This document shows, one piece after another, positions 4,664 to 12,053 of a DNA stretch of 12,556 bases. The stretch's first letter is position 1, and each line of letters starts with the position of its first letter. The DNA is from JAAYFT01 sp041655755. Its GTDB lineage: Bacteria > Bacillota > Clostridia > Tissierellales > Tissierellaceae. The notes under the pieces are model-generated. The model made no database searches. It worked only from the letters and a program-made list of their open reading frames with translations, and had not been told where the DNA came from. The stretch is from positions 1 to 12,556 of the forward strand of contig JBBAEY010000067.1 in assembly GCA_041655755.1 (NCBI GenBank). The letters are read 5' to 3'. The position numbers and the translations under genes were made by a program.

Positions 4664-7381
4664 ATGAGAAAGAATATCACAAAATTTTTACTGTCCTTTT
4701 TAGCCCTTCTACTAGTCCTTTCTTTGGGAACTACAGCCTTGGCCCAGGAGCCTCTTATCGTCAAACCCTCTACCATATACCAGTCAGTTGAAAAAACTCC
4801 AATGGGTCCTGGAACTGTACATGAAAATATCAAGAGGTTTACCAGTGCTGGATGGTGGAATATCAACCTTCTTAGGGTAGATTTATCCAATCCCTATATA
4901 GAGGTAAGGGGGCTCTACAACACCGAATCCGTTGGCAAGAGAACTAGGACTAGTCAATTGGTGGAGCAAAACAATGCCATTGGAGGAATAAATGCCGACT
5001 TCTTTTACACGGGGAAATTTTCAGGTGCCATAGGGTCATTAATTGAAAATGGGCAGTTTGTAACAGCACCAAATGATGGAATTCAGGAAAAACTGCCGGG
5101 TTTTATTATAGATGGACTCAATCAGGCTGCCATTGTGGATAGTCTACAGAGAGAGGTAAGCTTAACTAATTTAAAGACTGGCGATAAAATAAATATTAAT
5201 GCTGTAAATAGTTTAGCATCTAATCTTAATTCCATTACCCTATTGGATAGGAGATGGGGAGAAATGTCCCCTGGCAATACAATCGATCCTGACTTAATTG
5301 AGGTATTTGTAAAGGACAATACTGTGGTCAATGTCAGGATAGGATTTGATCCCTATCCCATACCAGAGGACGGCTATGTATTAATAGGAAAGGGAAATAG
5401 GGCCGACAAACTACTAAATCTGTTTTTTGGCAGTCCAGTAGAGCTAAAGGTGTCCAGCAACCCAAATATAGAGGACATTAAGTTTTCCATAGGTGGCGGT
5501 AATGTCATCCTAAAGGATGGGAAATACCAAACACTGAACCCAAATTCGTCGGGAGATCCTAGGGGCAATCACCCAAGGACTGCTATTGGCATCAGCAAGG
5601 ATAAAAAGGAACTAATCCTAGCCACCATAGATGGGAGAGATAGCTCCTATAAGGGAGTGAGTCAGTCTATGTTCGGTGCCATACTAAGTGAATTTGGGGC
5701 CTACGATGCTATAAACTTAGATGGGGGCGGCTCCACCAGCTTTGCCTTAAAGGCTCTTGGAGAGGAAAAAGCCAGACTGGTAAATAGGCCCTCTGATGGG
5801 GGGGAAAGGTTGGTTATCAATGGCGTTGGAGTATTTTCCAATGCTCCAGTATCGGAATTAAACTCTATCGAAATATCAACCGATGACCTAAATATGTTTG
5901 TAGGTAGCAGTAGAAAAATTAGCTTGAAAGCCTATGATAAACACTATAATCCAGTAGAAGTCGACGATTCCCTAATCAAATTGGAATATACAGGCTCCAA
6001 GGGAGAAATAATAGATGGGAGCTTTAAGGCTCTTGAGACTGGGAAGGTCAGGATAATTGCAAATTATGGAGATAAATCCGCCTATCTGGACCTGAATGTC
6101 CTAGATGGTGTAAAGGATATTTCCACAAGCCTGACTAGTTTCAATATTGATGTAAATAGCAAAAGAGCCCTGCCTTCCTTTTACGGTCTAGACAAGGAAG
6201 GGAATAGGGCCCTGATATATGCCAAGGATATGAAATACAATATAATAAATGAAGTTGGCCACCTAGATGGGAACCTATTTCACAGTGGACAGGAAGCCAA
6301 GGCCGGTGCCTTGACGGCAAGCTTTGGAGACGGACTAAGGAATATCCTAGTCTATGTAGGCAATGAGACTAGGTTGCTAGAGGGATTTGAAAGCCTAGAC
6401 AACTTAAACCTAGCCCTATATCCCCTTGAGGTTAAGGGGGAGATAAATATGATACCAGAGGCAAAGGAAGGAAGGGCGGCCGCTGCATTAAGCTACGATT
6501 TTTCCCAAGGGGAAAATACAAGGGCAGCCTATATAAGGTTTGGAAAGGGCGACAATATGGGTCTAAGCATTGATAGAGCCCCTAAGGAACTGGGCCTATG
6601 GGTCAAGGGAGATAAGGGCGAAAGCTGGCTAAGGGCCACAGTCAAGGATGCCAATGGAACCGTCCACAAGCTAGACCTTGCAAGGAAGGTCGATTGGGAT
6701 GACTGGAAGTACCTAAACCTATCCCTACCTGCCGGTCTAGCCTATCCCGCAAAGCTTGAAGACATCTACGTGGTAGAGACTGACAGCCTGAAGAAACATT
6801 CTGGGGAGATTGTCATAGATGGCCTATCTGCCCTATATGCCCCCAGTCTTGGAAATATTGCCTTACCAAGTCCCAGTGAATTTAAGGACTACAAGAATGT
6901 CAAGGCAGACCTAGAAAAGGGAGGATATTCCTTTGAAGTCATGGCTAGGCCAGCAGAAGATGGCTACCACAAATTGAAGGAAGGCAATGTTACCCTAATC
7001 TACCTAAATACTGAAAAAGGCGGCCTAAGACCTACTGACCCTGACCAGTGGAACAAATTGAAGTTAGACCTAGCAAATGAAGAGCAAAAAAATATCGTAC
7101 TCTTCTCACCTCAGCCCATATTTGGTACAGGCGGGTTTACGGACCAATTGGAGGCAGATTTACTCCATAATTACTTGACCAATGCTGGGAAAAGTGGCAA
7201 AAATATATTCTTTGTCCATGGGGGCAATGCCAATTCCATAGTGCTCAAGGACGGCATCAGGTATATTGGTGTAAATACAAGGGCTCTTGCAGACTCCGAG
7301 GACATCTATGACATTCCTCTTGTGGAATTCTTTGTAAATGGGGATAGGATAAGCTATGAAATAAAGCAGCTACTCCAGTAG
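4664..7381 (+). CDS. Secreted phosphodiester glycosidase (NAGPA family), multidomain
   Basis: The 905-residue protein starts with a clear signal peptide (MRKN, hydrophobic 8-22, likely cleavage after TTALA27), so it acts outside the membrane. The NAGPA domain covers roughly 60-392. Its family motifs are intact: GGINADFF (107-114), SIGGGNVILKDGK (275-287), RTAIGIS (305-311), NLDGGGSTSF (351-360) and an ER-V-NGVGVF end. This family cleaves phosphodiester-linked sugars such as GlcNAc-1-phosphodiesters. Envelope polymers are plausible substrates, but the real one is unknown. An Ig-like domain (about 400-485) and a jelly-roll sugar-binding-like region (about 570-730) follow. The C-terminus (about 745-905) resembles a metallophosphoesterase with motifs degraded to FSPQPIF and FVHGGN. 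GAGGTG eight bases before ATG sets the start. It is monocistronic, between its promoter and a strong terminator. Confidence 0.85.
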   Translation: MRKNITKFLLSFLALLLVLSLGTTALAQEPLIVKPSTIYQSVEKTPMGPGTVHENIKRFTSAGWWNINLLRVDLSNPYIEVRGLYNTESVGKRTRTSQLVEQNNAIGGINADFFYTGKFSGAIGSLIENGQFVTAPNDGIQEKLPGFIIDGLNQAAIVDSLQREVSLTNLKTGDKININAVNSLASNLNSITLLDRRWGEMSPGNTIDPDLIEVFVKDNTVVNVRIGFDPYPIPEDGYVLIGKGNRADKLLNLFFGSPVELKVSSNPNIEDIKFSIGGGNVILKDGKYQTLNPNSSGDPRGNHPRTAIGISKDKKELILATIDGRDSSYKGVSQSMFGAILSEFGAYDAINLDGGGSTSFALKALGEEKARLVNRPSDGGERLVINGVGVFSNAPVSELNSIEISTDDLNMFVGSSRKISLKAYDKHYNPVEVDDSLIKLEYTGSKGEIIDGSFKALETGKVRIIANYGDKSAYLDLNVLDGVKDISTSLTSFNIDVNSKRALPSFYGLDKEGNRALIYAKDMKYNIINEVGHLDGNLFHSGQEAKAGALTASFGDGLRNILVYVGNETRLLEGFESLDNLNLALYPLEVKGEINMIPEAKEGRAAAALSYDFSQGENTRAAYIRFGKGDNMGLSIDRAPKELGLWVKGDKGESWLRATVKDANGTVHKLDLARKVDWDDWKYLNLSLPAGLAYPAKLEDIYVVETDSLKKHSGEIVIDGLSALYAPSLGNIALPSPSEFKDYKNVKADLEKGGYSFEVMARPAEDGYHKLKEGNVTLIYLNTEKGGLRPTDPDQWNKLKLDLANEEQKNIVLFSPQPIFGTGGFTDQLEADLLHNYLTNAGKSGKNIFFVHGGNANSIVLKDGIRYIGVNTRALADSEDIYDIPLVEFFVNGDRISYEIKQLLQ

Positions 7382-7402
7382 TAATAGAGTATCCTTACAA
7401 AT

Positions 7403-7439
7403 AAAAAATGTGATTTCAAGTGTGAAATCACATTTTTTT
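7403..7439. terminator. Bidirectional terminator between convergent genes
   Basis: AAAAAATGTGATTTC and GAAATCACATTTTTT pair fully over 15 bp around AAGTGT, with T runs on both strands. It ends the glycosidase transcript. It also ends the opposing flagellar unit, whose final stop codon (7438-7440) overlaps the stem edge. Confidence 0.85.
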
Positions 7440-7764
7440 ATAGTTTTACCCTACCATCCTTAAATTGCTGATATAGCACCTTTGCTATGCCCATGCCGCT
7501 GTCTCCCTTGGCCATCTCCTTAGATAGTTCCTCTAGGTGCATATCCTCGAAGATTAAACTAGCCTGGGACTTCTCTATGATGCCGTTATCTGGTACTGTC
7601 TTTTTCATTTCCTTGAGCATCATATGTATAAAGACGCTTTCAAATTCCTTGCATACCTCCATTAATTTCTTGTCGTCCTCATCCTTAAGGTTTTCCATCT
7701 TCTTCTGGAGGATGGAAGTATCTCTTTGATTGTCTATTATATTGTTCTTTGGCAATATTTCCAC
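7438..7764 (-). CDS. flgJ: Flagellar rod-binding protein, FlgJ N-terminal type
   Basis: The 108-residue protein matches the rod-binding domain found at the N-terminus of proteobacterial FlgJ, which here stands alone without a muramidase domain, as is normal in Firmicutes. Key region: KLMEVCKEFESVFIHMMLKE (the FES-F-x-MLKEM signature), then KTVPDNG and a C-terminal helix ending GMGIAKVLYQQFKDG. It should chaperone or cap assembly of the flagellar rod in the periplasm-equivalent space. The start is GTG at 7764, with GGTGAT four bases upstream and no ATG nearby. It follows flgG by 13 bp and is the last gene of the flgF-flgG-flgJ unit. Peptidoglycan cleavage for rod passage must come from another protein. 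Confidence 0.82.
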   Translation of the reverse strand: MEILPKNNIIDNQRDTSILQKKMENLKDEDDKKLMEVCKEFESVFIHMMLKEMKKTVPDNGIIEKSQASLIFEDMHLEELSKEMAKGDSGMGIAKVLYQQFKDGRVKL

Positions 7765-7777
7765 TTAAATCACCAGC

Positions 7778-8572
7778 TTATCTCTTTAAATTATTGGCTA
7801 TCTGCATCATTTCATCAGAAGTAGTGATGGTCTTTGAATTGATTTCATAGGCTCTTTGGGCTGTTATCATCTTTACCATCTCATCGACTACCTGAACATT
7901 GGAGGCCTCCAAATATCCCTGGACTACCTGGGTGCTCATTTCCTCTGCCTCCAAGAATATTTCCTCTCCTGAGGCTTCTGTAGCCCTATATAGGTTTTGC
8001 CCCTTTGACTCTAGGCCCTCAGGGTTCATGAAATTCACCAACATAAACCTGCCTATCTCTACCAACTCATCGTCCTCATCTCTACCGTATATATATCCCA
8101 GCTCGTCCACCGTAATATCTCTGACGCCTTCTTCTATTATAATTAAATCGTCGTCTTCGCTGAGGATAAAGTATCCGTCAGAGGTAACCAAGGCTGCCTC
8201 ATCTCCGTCTATGCTGAGCTTAAAGCTTCCATCTCTCGTATATCTAAGCTCATCATTGGGCATAAGAACTGCGAAGAAACCCTCTCCATTGAGGGCAAAA
8301 TCAAAGGTTCCCTGGGTGTCCATAAAACTGCTGGTCCTAAAGTCCCTTTTGGTGGCTATGGGCATGACCCCATGTCCTACTTCTAAATTCACTGGTCTGC
8401 CTCCATCATCGGTGACATTGGACCTCTTGATATTTTGGTAAAATAAATCCTTAAACTCTGCCCTTTGAACCTTGTAACTAGTGGTATTTACATTGGCTAA
8501 GTTGTTGGATATGGTGTCTATATTAAACTGCTGTGCCTTCATTCCAGTTGCTGCTGTCCACAAAGATCTCAT
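7778..8572 (-). CDS. flgG: Flagellar distal rod protein FlgG (FlhP-type)
   Basis: The protein is 264 residues, the usual length for FlgG. It starts MRSLWTAATGMKAQQFNIDT and carries the flagellar rod N-terminal signature NNLANVNTTSYK (23-34). It ends with the matching C-terminal helix: SNVQVVDEMVKMITAQRAYE and then DEMMQIANNLKR. These two terminal helices build the coiled-coil D0 of the axial structure. The middle (FALNGEGFFAVLMPNDE) is the surface domain. It forms the rod of the flagellar basal body, exported by the flagellar type III system. GGAGGTAGATT directly before the ATG sets the start. Only 10 bp separate it from the upstream flgF-type gene. In Bacillus the equivalent position next to mbl is flhP. 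Confidence 0.9.
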   Translation of the reverse strand: MRSLWTAATGMKAQQFNIDTISNNLANVNTTSYKVQRAEFKDLFYQNIKRSNVTDDGGRPVNLEVGHGVMPIATKRDFRTSSFMDTQGTFDFALNGEGFFAVLMPNDELRYTRDGSFKLSIDGDEAALVTSDGYFILSEDDDLIIIEEGVRDITVDELGYIYGRDEDDELVEIGRFMLVNFMNPEGLESKGQNLYRATEASGEEIFLEAEEMSTQVVQGYLEASNVQVVDEMVKMITAQRAYEINSKTITTSDEMMQIANNLKR

Positions 8573-8582
8573 AATCTACCTC

Positions 8583-9623
8583 CTATACCCTACCTATTTC
8601 AGTAGCGGCTTTTTCTAGCATTTCATCCTGCATCCTGATTACTTTTTGATTGGCTTCAAATTCCCTTAGGAGATTGACCATCTCCACCATTCCCGATAGG
8701 GGATTCATATTGGAGGTCTCCAAATGTCCTTGCAGGACCTCTCCCTCATAGGGAAATTCCTCTATATCTCCATTTTCAACTGGGTAAAATAAATTGTCTC
8801 CCATCTTCCTAAGGTCTTCTGTATTGTTTATGTTTACTAGGTCCAGGGTGTCTATATATACATCATCTACCCTTATTTCCCCATTTGTCGATATGTCAAT
8901 ATCTCCTTGACCCAAATAAATTGCTCCTTCTTGCCCCAAGACCCTCCTGCCGTCTAAGTCGGTCAGGTAGCCTTCTGTAAGGCTAAAGGAAGCCCCTCTA
9001 GTGTAGAAGGTTTCCCCATTTTCTCCTTGAAGCTTGAAAAAACCACTGGATTTCAGGGCCAAATCCAATTTGCCGCCAGTATCTATTATATTGCCAGGGC
9101 TAAAGTCTATAAACAATTTTTGAAACTTAACCCCGCCACTCATGGTGCCGATTACATAGGGTGCTGGATAGTGGACTACAGATTGCAGGAGTGTTTGCAT
9201 GTCTTCCCCGGCCTGAATCCTATTTCCCGCCGCATCTATTATGTAATTTTCGTGGTCTGTCTTATTTTCATCGTCCAAATTCTTATAGGAGGTCTTTAAA
9301 TAGCCCTCCTCATCTACTACAAATTTAATTTCCTTTACATAGGATTTCCCAGTGGGAGTCTCCACAATAAAATATCCATCTTGGGTCCTAGCACTATAAA
9401 TTCCCTGGTCGTTCTCGACAGGGTAAATATCTCGCCTGGACATATTCCTCATTTCAGGAACCCTATTCATTTTTATCAATAATTTCTCTGGAAAGGATTC
9501 CGTCAGGGAAATATCCCTCTTGTAGCCCGATGTATTTATATTGGCTAGATTATTGGACAGGACATCCAATTTCTTTTGGTTGGCCAATAGGGATGTTGCT
9601 CCAATATATAGGCCTCTATTCAT
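8583..9623 (-). CDS. flgF: Flagellar rod protein, FlgF/FlhO type, enlarged
   Basis: This is a flagellar hook-basal body rod protein with N-terminal signature MNRGLYIGATSLLANQKKLD followed by NNLANINTSGYKRD. Its C-terminal helix is LETSNMNPLSGMVEMVNLLR, then VIRMQDEMLEKA. The flg_bbr core element LALKSSGFFKLQ is also present. It is a likely proximal-rod subunit; in Bacillus this locus is flhO. I start it at ATG 9623 (346 residues). A GTG three codons upstream is too close to the AGGAtGTGAT ribosome site, which fits the ATG. It is about 90 residues longer than a typical FlgF (around 250). The extra material lies mostly between residues 60 and 180, including an acidic HENYIIDAAG-type stretch. 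It is the first gene of the sigma-D unit. Confidence 0.85.
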   Translation of the reverse strand: MNRGLYIGATSLLANQKKLDVLSNNLANINTSGYKRDISLTESFPEKLLIKMNRVPEMRNMSRRDIYPVENDQGIYSARTQDGYFIVETPTGKSYVKEIKFVVDEEGYLKTSYKNLDDENKTDHENYIIDAAGNRIQAGEDMQTLLQSVVHYPAPYVIGTMSGGVKFQKLFIDFSPGNIIDTGGKLDLALKSSGFFKLQGENGETFYTRGASFSLTEGYLTDLDGRRVLGQEGAIYLGQGDIDISTNGEIRVDDVYIDTLDLVNINNTEDLRKMGDNLFYPVENGDIEEFPYEGEVLQGHLETSNMNPLSGMVEMVNLLREFEANQKVIRMQDEMLEKAATEIGRV

Positions 9624-9656
9624 AAATATCACATCCTACTATTCATATCTCTTATA

Positions 9657-9683
9657 TTATCGACTGAATTTATTTAAACTTTA
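9657..9683 (-). promoter_or_regulatory. Sigma-D (FliA-type) promoter of the flagellar rod unit
   Basis: On the minus strand, TAAA (9683-9680) and GTCGATAA (9664-9657) are separated by exactly 15 bp. The sigma-D consensus is TAAA-N15-GCCGATAA, so only one base differs. The TAAA overlaps the stop codon of the mreB/mbl gene. Transcription would start near 9650, about 27 nt before the flgF start. Confidence 0.8.
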
Positions 9684-10712
9684 GCCCCTATATTTTCTTA
9701 CTCCACTTTTTTCAACTATATCGCTTTCAAATATATGAACCCAGTCCAGGGCCTTGCCTGTTCCCCTAGCAACACAGGATATGGGTTCGTTGGCTATCTT
9801 AACTGGTATTCCAGTCTTTTCCGTGATTAGCTTGTCCAAACCGTAGAGAAGTGCCCCTCCCCCTGTTAGGATAATGCCTTTGTTGCTTATATCTGCGGCT
9901 AGTTCAGGTGGAGTTTTTTCCAATACCACGTGGACTGTCTCTATTATCTCCTGAACTGGATCCTTTAGGGCCTCTATCATATCGCCTGAAGATACATTGG
10001 CTGTAAGGGGTAAACCTGTCAGTAAATTCCTTCCCCTTACCTCCTTAAATTCCTCAGCCTCCCTTTGGAATGCAGAGCCTATGCTGATTTTTAGGTCCTC
10101 AGCGGATCTCTCACCTATCATCATATTAAATTTCTTCCTTATATATCTGGATATTGCCTCGTCGCATTCGTCCCCTGCTACCTTGATAGACCTGCTGACT
10201 ACAATGCCTCCCAGGGATATAACTGCTACATCCGTAGTCCCTCCCCCAATATCCACTATCATATTGCCGCTGGGCTCTGTTATATCTATTCCCGAGCCTA
10301 TGGCAGCGGCAATTGGTTCTTCTATCAAATAAGTCTTTATGGCTCCTGCTTGATTGCTGGCTTCTATTACTGCTCTTTTTTCTACCTCTGTTACTCCCGA
10401 GGGCACACAAACTATTACCCTAGGCTTGAAGATGGACCTGCCTACAGATTTTTTTATAAAATACCTAAGCATTCTTTCAGTTATATCATAATCCGATATT
10501 ACTCCATCCTTCATAGGTCTAAGGGCTATAATATTTCCAGGTGTTCTACCCAACATCTTCCTAGCTTCTTCACCTACTGCTAGGAATTTATCCGTATTTC
10601 TATCGATGGCAACTACAGACGGCTCCTTTAAAACTATTCCCTTCCCCTTTACATAGACCAATACACTAGCAGTTCCTAAATCTACACCAATGTCAGCTCT
10701 CAATCCACACAT
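9681..10712 (-). CDS. mbl: Rod-shape actin homologue MreB/Mbl
   Basis: This is an actin-like ATPase of 343 residues that forms membrane-bound filaments and directs lateral cell-wall synthesis. Nucleotide-binding motifs are complete: phosphate 1 DIGVDLGTASVLVY (7-20), the catalytic-glutamate region IEEPIAAAIGSG (130-141), phosphate 2 DIGGGTTDVAVIS (154-166), and adenosine motif ILTGGGALL (281-289). The start at 10712 is set by AAGGAGGAAG upstream. By sequence it could be any MreB paralogue. The position between spoIIID and the flgF/flgG genes is the classic mbl neighbourhood, so I use that symbol. It has its own transcript, because a terminator follows spoIIID. A TATAGT about 55 nt before the start is a possible -10 box without a good -35. 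The C-terminal tail (VEKSGVRKYRG) is slightly basic. Confidence 0.92.
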   Translation of the reverse strand: MCGLRADIGVDLGTASVLVYVKGKGIVLKEPSVVAIDRNTDKFLAVGEEARKMLGRTPGNIIALRPMKDGVISDYDITERMLRYFIKKSVGRSIFKPRVIVCVPSGVTEVEKRAVIEASNQAGAIKTYLIEEPIAAAIGSGIDITEPSGNMIVDIGGGTTDVAVISLGGIVVSRSIKVAGDECDEAISRYIRKKFNMMIGERSAEDLKISIGSAFQREAEEFKEVRGRNLLTGLPLTANVSSGDMIEALKDPVQEIIETVHVVLEKTPPELAADISNKGIILTGGGALLYGLDKLITEKTGIPVKIANEPISCVARGTGKALDWVHIFESDIVEKSGVRKYRG

Positions 10713-10807
10713 AGAAGTCTTCCTCCTTATTTTTCCTTATCCCATACTATATTCTACATAAATAGCAAAAGTCCTTCTTTTTTTTGGAAATATTTTTATC
10801 TTTTTGA

Positions 10808-10840
10808 CAAAAATAAAAAGTCCCTTGTTTAGGACTTTTT
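10808..10840 (-). terminator. Terminator after spoIIID
   Basis: On the minus strand, AAAAAGTCC pairs with GGACTTTTT around an 8-nt loop and is followed by ATTTTT. The stem starts inside the spoIIID stop codon, so the gene and its terminator share bases. It separates spoIIID from mbl. Confidence 0.75.
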
Positions 10841-11094
10841 TATTCACTAGAGGCTGTATATTTTAACTTTGTTGCCTCTCCGCCTCTAATATGTCTCTCT
10901 GCCTTATTGGTTTCTAGAATTACTCTTACCTTGTTTGCAACAAGAGGGTTTATCTTAGGTAGTCGCTCCGTCACGTCCTTGTGCACCGTTGATTTGCTCA
11001 CGCCAAAAACTCCTGCTGCCTGCCTCACTGTAGCTCTCTCACTTACTATGTATTTTGCAATTTCTAAGGCTCTCTCCTCTATATAATCTTTCAA
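10840..11094 (-). CDS. spoIIID: Mother-cell transcription factor SpoIIID
   Basis: The 84-residue protein reads through the SpoIIID signature: MKDYIEERALEIAKYIVSER, then VRQAAGVFGVSKSTVHKDVT with the helix-turn-helix (about 21-43), then ERLPKINPLVANKVRVILE. It ends with the hallmark ERHIRGGEATKLKYTASSE. It is a small DNA-binding regulator active in the sporulation mother cell during the sigma-E period, where it switches sigma-E genes on or off. Length matches the family (about 80-93). The start is TTG at 11094, supported by GGGGGG eight bases upstream. It lies 52 bp after the SpoIIQ-type gene with no terminator between them, so read-through is possible. I found no clear sigma-E promoter in the gap. 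Confidence 0.95.
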   Translation of the reverse strand: MKDYIEERALEIAKYIVSERATVRQAAGVFGVSKSTVHKDVTERLPKINPLVANKVRVILETNKAERHIRGGEATKLKYTASSE

Positions 11095-11146
11095 TTGATT
11101 AACCCCCCTTGACTTTTTGGGTATTTCATTTAATATTTATGCCTTT

Positions 11147-11938
11147 TTATCTGATAATAGAACGTGGATCTATTATTTTTCCATTTTTTATAGCTTCGAA
11201 GTGTAGATGTGCTTCCATTAACATTTCAATTCTTGCAGATTTCCCTACTTTAGATATGTGATCTCCCTGTCTTACACTTATTCCCTCCTCAACCATCTCC
11301 TTAGTAGATAAGTTTGAATACCTCGTCTCCAATTCATCGCCATGATCCACTACTATTACTATCCCCCATAATTCGTCTTCATATACCTTTTTTACTATTC
11401 CATCTGCGGCTGCAAGAACAGGGCTGCCCTCGGCAGCAGCTATATCTATGGCACCGTGGCCTACCCAGGCCTCCAAGGTATCAGAATATATCAAGCTATC
11501 CGACGTATATTCTGTAATTATGGGGCCTTCTACTGGTAATATAATTCCCTCCTTCTTTGAATAAACTAGGTTGGTATCCCTTTCCTCTAAGTCCTCTATG
11601 TCGTCCTCAAATTCCAGCTCTTCCTCCAACTCCTCCTGGTCCTCCAAACTGGTCTCTATGGCTTCTTCTAGTTCTTCCTCCCCTCCATAGCCTAGTTCCA
11701 TATCCTCCAATTCCTGGACTTCCCCTATATCATCCGCATCTGCCATATCTAATTCTACGGGCTCTGCCTCATTGCCCAAATCCTTCAGGATAATGAAGTC
11801 TTCGTTTCCCACCTTATAGCCCTCGTTTATATTTTTCATGGATAAATACAGGGTCCCTCCTGCTATTAAACAGACCAGGGCGAATAAGAGTATAATAAAT
11901 CCATTCCTTTCCATTAACCTTCCTAATTTATCTTTCAT
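11147..11938 (-). CDS. spoIIQ: SpoIIQ-type M23 (LytM-domain) sporulation protein
   Basis: The 263-residue protein has a short N-terminal cytoplasmic segment and one membrane helix (about 13-33). A highly acidic linker follows (51-121: about 35 Asp/Glu in 71 residues), then a LytM/M23 domain (about 133-263). In sporulation, SpoIIQ sits in the forespore membrane and binds SpoIIIAH across the intermembrane space. Zinc ligands are present: H161-x3-D165 in GHGAIDIA and H246 in AHLHFE, with H244 as the first of the HxH pair. The usual extra catalytic histidine of Y-H-L-S is replaced: YSNLS has N209. Metal binding is therefore likely but hydrolysis is doubtful. Bacillus SpoIIQ is inactive for a different reason (lost first His). 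GGAGGTGG four bases before the ATG sets the start. A candidate sigma-F promoter precedes it, and the spoIID neighbour supports the assignment. Confidence 0.88.
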   Translation of the reverse strand: MKDKLGRLMERNGFIILLFALVCLIAGGTLYLSMKNINEGYKVGNEDFIILKDLGNEAEPVELDMADADDIGEVQELEDMELGYGGEEELEEAIETSLEDQEELEEELEFEDDIEDLEERDTNLVYSKKEGIILPVEGPIITEYTSDSLIYSDTLEAWVGHGAIDIAAAEGSPVLAAADGIVKKVYEDELWGIVIVVDHGDELETRYSNLSTKEMVEEGISVRQGDHISKVGKSARIEMLMEAHLHFEAIKNGKIIDPRSIIR

Positions 11939-11956
11939 TTATCCACCTCCATTACC

Positions 11957-11985
11957 TAGTATTTCCACATAAAAAAAATACATAC
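11957..11985 (-). promoter_or_regulatory. Candidate sigma-F promoter of spoIIQ
   Basis: On the minus strand, GGAAATACTA (11966-11957) fits the sigma-F -10 pattern GGnnAnAnTR completely. GTATG (11985-11981), 14 bp upstream, resembles the -35 GYATA. The start site would fall near 11950, giving a very short leader that begins at the ribosome site. The -35 lies inside the spoIID terminator stem. Confidence 0.5.
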
Positions 11986-12027
11986 AAGAAAATTACGACT
12001 TATGGTAATTTTTTATATGTATTTTTT
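11971..12027 (-). terminator. Terminator after spoIID
   Basis: On the minus strand a long hairpin forms from AAAATACATA-taa-AAATTAC and GTAATTT-tct-TGTATGTATTTT around CATAAGTC, and ends in T8. It begins 26 nt after the spoIID stop codon. The T run and stem also read acceptably on the plus strand. Confidence 0.75.
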
Positions 12028-12053
12028 AGCCTCTTATGTAAAATGTCCAGGTC

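Noticed and set aside
7899..8441. Long plus-strand frame opposite flgG (180 codons)
   Set aside because: Composition is Ser/Pro-rich antisense of a well-supported gene and there is no ribosome site.
8583..9632. GTG start three codons upstream for the flgF-type gene
   Set aside because: The ribosome site lies one or two bases before it, too close; spacing fits the ATG at 9623.
10126..10410. Minus-strand 94-codon frame inside mreB/mbl
   Set aside because: It is a shifted frame of a complete actin-like gene; the composition (Arg/Ser/Gly runs) is typical of a shadow.
10713..10815. Promoter for mreB/mbl (TATAGT with an upstream GGACTT)
   Set aside because: The -10 is fair but the -35 is poor, so I mention it in the gene entry only.
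11095..11146. Sigma-E promoter before spoIIID
   Set aside because: An AAATATT-like -35 exists but no acceptable CATACA-type -10 at the right distance.
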